A DNA stretch of 21,992 nt from positions 1-21,992 of the forward strand of contig CAKXIK010000004.1 in assembly GCA_934875675.1 (NCBI GenBank), given 5' to 3'. The position numbers were made by a program, and so were the translations under genes. Shown piece after piece: positions 20,707-21,992 of the stretch (positions are counted from its first letter, which is position 1; each line of letters begins with the position of its first letter). The notes beneath the pieces were generated by a model. It was given only the letters and a program-made list of their open reading frames with translations. It did no database searches and was not told the DNA's origin. The stretch is from an uncultured bacterium (GTDB lineage: Bacteria; Bacillota; Clostridia; Oscillospirales; Acutalibacteraceae).

Positions 20707-21992
20707 GTGAAAAATTTCAAAGGGAAAAAGCTCGTATGTTTTGCTCTTGCTGCGCTGATGACCGCTACCTTGTTTGCCGGCTGCGCAAAGACCCCAACCA
20801 CTTCGAGCACCACCGCTTCCGGCACTGAGAGCAGCGCCGCAGGCAGCACTTCTACCAAGTACAAGGAACCAATTACCCTGACCTGGCAAAGCAGCACTAC
20901 TGATGACTATCCGCTCGATGGCGACGGTATGAAGGCAATGGTCAAGAAAATTGCCGAGGCTACCAACGTAACAATCGAATGGAAACTTGTTCCGAGTGCC
21001 GATGCCAATACCGTCTACACCACCACAATTGCTGCCGGTCAGAAACAATGGCCGAACCTGATGACAAAAGATCTCGGCACCATTAACGACGACGGCGTCC
21101 GAGGCGCTTACGTCGACCTGACTCCTGTTCTGAAAGAAAAAATGCCGAATGTTTACGAAAAACTGAATGCATATGATCGCTGGGCTGATATGATGGATCT
21201 TGATTCTGCTTCCATCTATGGCGTACCGCGCGTTGATCAGCAGGTCTGCAAAAAGTCCTGGATGATCCGCAAGGACTGGCTGGACATTTGCGGCCTGAAA
21301 GAACCCACCACCGTTGAAGAATTTGCTGACTGCCTGCGTGCATTCAAAGAAAAGAACCCCGGCAATGCTCCGGACGGCTCCAATGTTCCGTTCATCTGCC
21401 GCGGCAATCCGCAGGATTGGATCAGCTTCTCCTTTGGCTCCTTTGGCATGGACACGGTCTATTACACCGAGCATGAGGACGGCACCATCGATGTGAATCT
21501 CTGCATGGATGAGTTCCGTGAGTGCCTGAAATACTGGCATCAGCTGTACACCGAAGGCCTTGTCGACCGTGAAGCCGACGTTGGAGATTCCAACCGCTGG
21601 ACCACTTACATGAACAACAGCTATTCCGGTGCTACCATCGACTATACCGTTCGTACTCAGCAGTTTACCAATGCCGCTCAGAATCCGTCCGATGACGCTC
21701 TGGCTGTTGGCATCAAAGCAAATCCGGATGCTGCTCTGATTGGTCTTTCTCCGTTGACCGCTGCCGGCAGAACCACTGCTACAGTTGAAGGCAATGATCC
21801 GCTGAACACCAACCTTTCCGTCGGCATCATGAGCTCCTGCACCGAAGAACAGCGCGAAGCTGCAATGTGCCTGATTAACTACATCTATTCCGAAGAAGGC
21901 AGCAAGCTTCTCTCTTGGGGCGAAGACGGCGTCACCTACAATGGTGTCGATTCCGAAGGCACTCCGAACTGGATTGATGACCTGAAGAACAA
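20707..21992 (+). CDS. Sugar-binding lipoprotein of ABC importer (3' partial)
   Basis: This is the extracellular solute-binding protein of the second importer. The frame is open from a GTG at 20707, preceded by AAAGGAGG, to the window end (428 codons seen; family members have about 540-570). The type II signal peptide has a Lys-rich start, a hydrophobic core and lipobox LFAGC with the lipidated Cys at residue 26, then a Ser/Thr/Ala-rich linker to about residue 50. The mature part shows family features: ITLTWQSS, then ATNVTIEWKLVPS, AAGQKQWPNL, and WMIRKDWLDICGLKEPTTVEE (the segment joining the two lobes). It is the third gene of the permease-permease-binding protein operon. Ligand unknown, probably an oligosaccharide. 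Confidence 0.94.
   Translation, partial: MKNFKGKKLVCFALAALMTATLFAGCAKTPTTSSTTASGTESSAAGSTSTKYKEPITLTWQSSTTDDYPLDGDGMKAMVKKIAEATNVTIEWKLVPSADANTVYTTTIAAGQKQWPNLMTKDLGTINDDGVRGAYVDLTPVLKEKMPNVYEKLNAYDRWADMMDLDSASIYGVPRVDQQVCKKSWMIRKDWLDICGLKEPTTVEEFADCLRAFKEKNPGNAPDGSNVPFICRGNPQDWISFSFGSFGMDTVYYTEHEDGTIDVNLCMDEFRECLKYWHQLYTEGLVDREADVGDSNRWTTYMNNSYSGATIDYTVRTQQFTNAAQNPSDDALAVGIKANPDAALIGLSPLTAAGRTTATVEGNDPLNTNLSVGIMSSCTEEQREAAMCLINYIYSEEGSKLLSWGEDGVTYNGVDSEGTPNWIDDLKN

Noticed and set aside
20467..21540. 357-codon - strand open frame opposite the second binding-protein gene
   Set aside because: It overlaps the permease end and the lipoprotein gene, both of which have signal, lipobox and family motifs; the antisense frame has none.
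1..21992. Search for CRISPR repeats, transposase genes, phage genes, tRNA and rRNA
   Set aside because: No regularly spaced repeats, transposase motifs, phage proteins or RNA-gene sequences were seen on either strand.

Overview
The window reads as a chromosomal segment of a low-to-moderate GC Firmicute, most likely an anaerobic Clostridia of the Oscillospiraceae/Ruminococcaceae type. This rests on strong AGGAGG-type ribosome sites, Lpl/Ytc-type sugar ABC carriers without an ATPase, a membrane-bound AraC regulator of the YesS/YtdP kind, a FAD-Rieske oxidoreductase and a DUF3892 protein. The taxonomic call is inference; no rRNA or tRNA is present.

Layout. (1) 1-3230, + strand: the end of a carbohydrate ABC cassette (permease B cut by the window edge, permease C, binding lipoprotein), closed by a terminator. 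(2) 3241-3840: a poor stretch with one small orphan ORF and possible coding debris. (3) 3843-8500: a mixed block with an L-2-hydroxyacid dehydrogenase (+), an NSS-family Na+ symporter (-), a DUF3892 protein (-) and a FAD/Rieske oxidoreductase (+), separated by clear hairpin terminators. (4) 8502-17739, all on the - strand: a glycan-use block with a TIM-barrel glycosidase-like protein, a GH78 alpha-L-rhamnosidase, a MerR regulator translationally coupled to a GrpB-pyrophosphatase fusion, a DegT/DnrJ aminotransferase, and a membrane-spanning AraC-type sensor-regulator. (5) 18130-18441, - strand: the decayed C-terminus of a second DegT-type aminotransferase. (6) 18757-21992, + strand: a second ABC cassette of the same B-C-lipoprotein order, cut off inside the lipoprotein gene.

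How it fits together (inference): oligosaccharides, plausibly rhamnose-containing, are bound by the lipoproteins, imported by the two Lpl-type permease pairs using an ATPase encoded elsewhere, and trimmed in the cytoplasm by the GH78 enzyme and the 408-residue glycosidase-like protein, neither of which has a signal peptide. The AraC-type sensor probably controls part of this. A near-identical 14-base motif lies upstream of both its own gene and the glycosidase-like gene. I saw no CRISPR array, phage genes, insertion sequence or obvious novel defence system. The more unusual points are the GrpB-PPase fusion coupled to MerR, the non-canonical specificity loop of the dehydrogenase, the shared operator-like motif, and the aminotransferase remnant.
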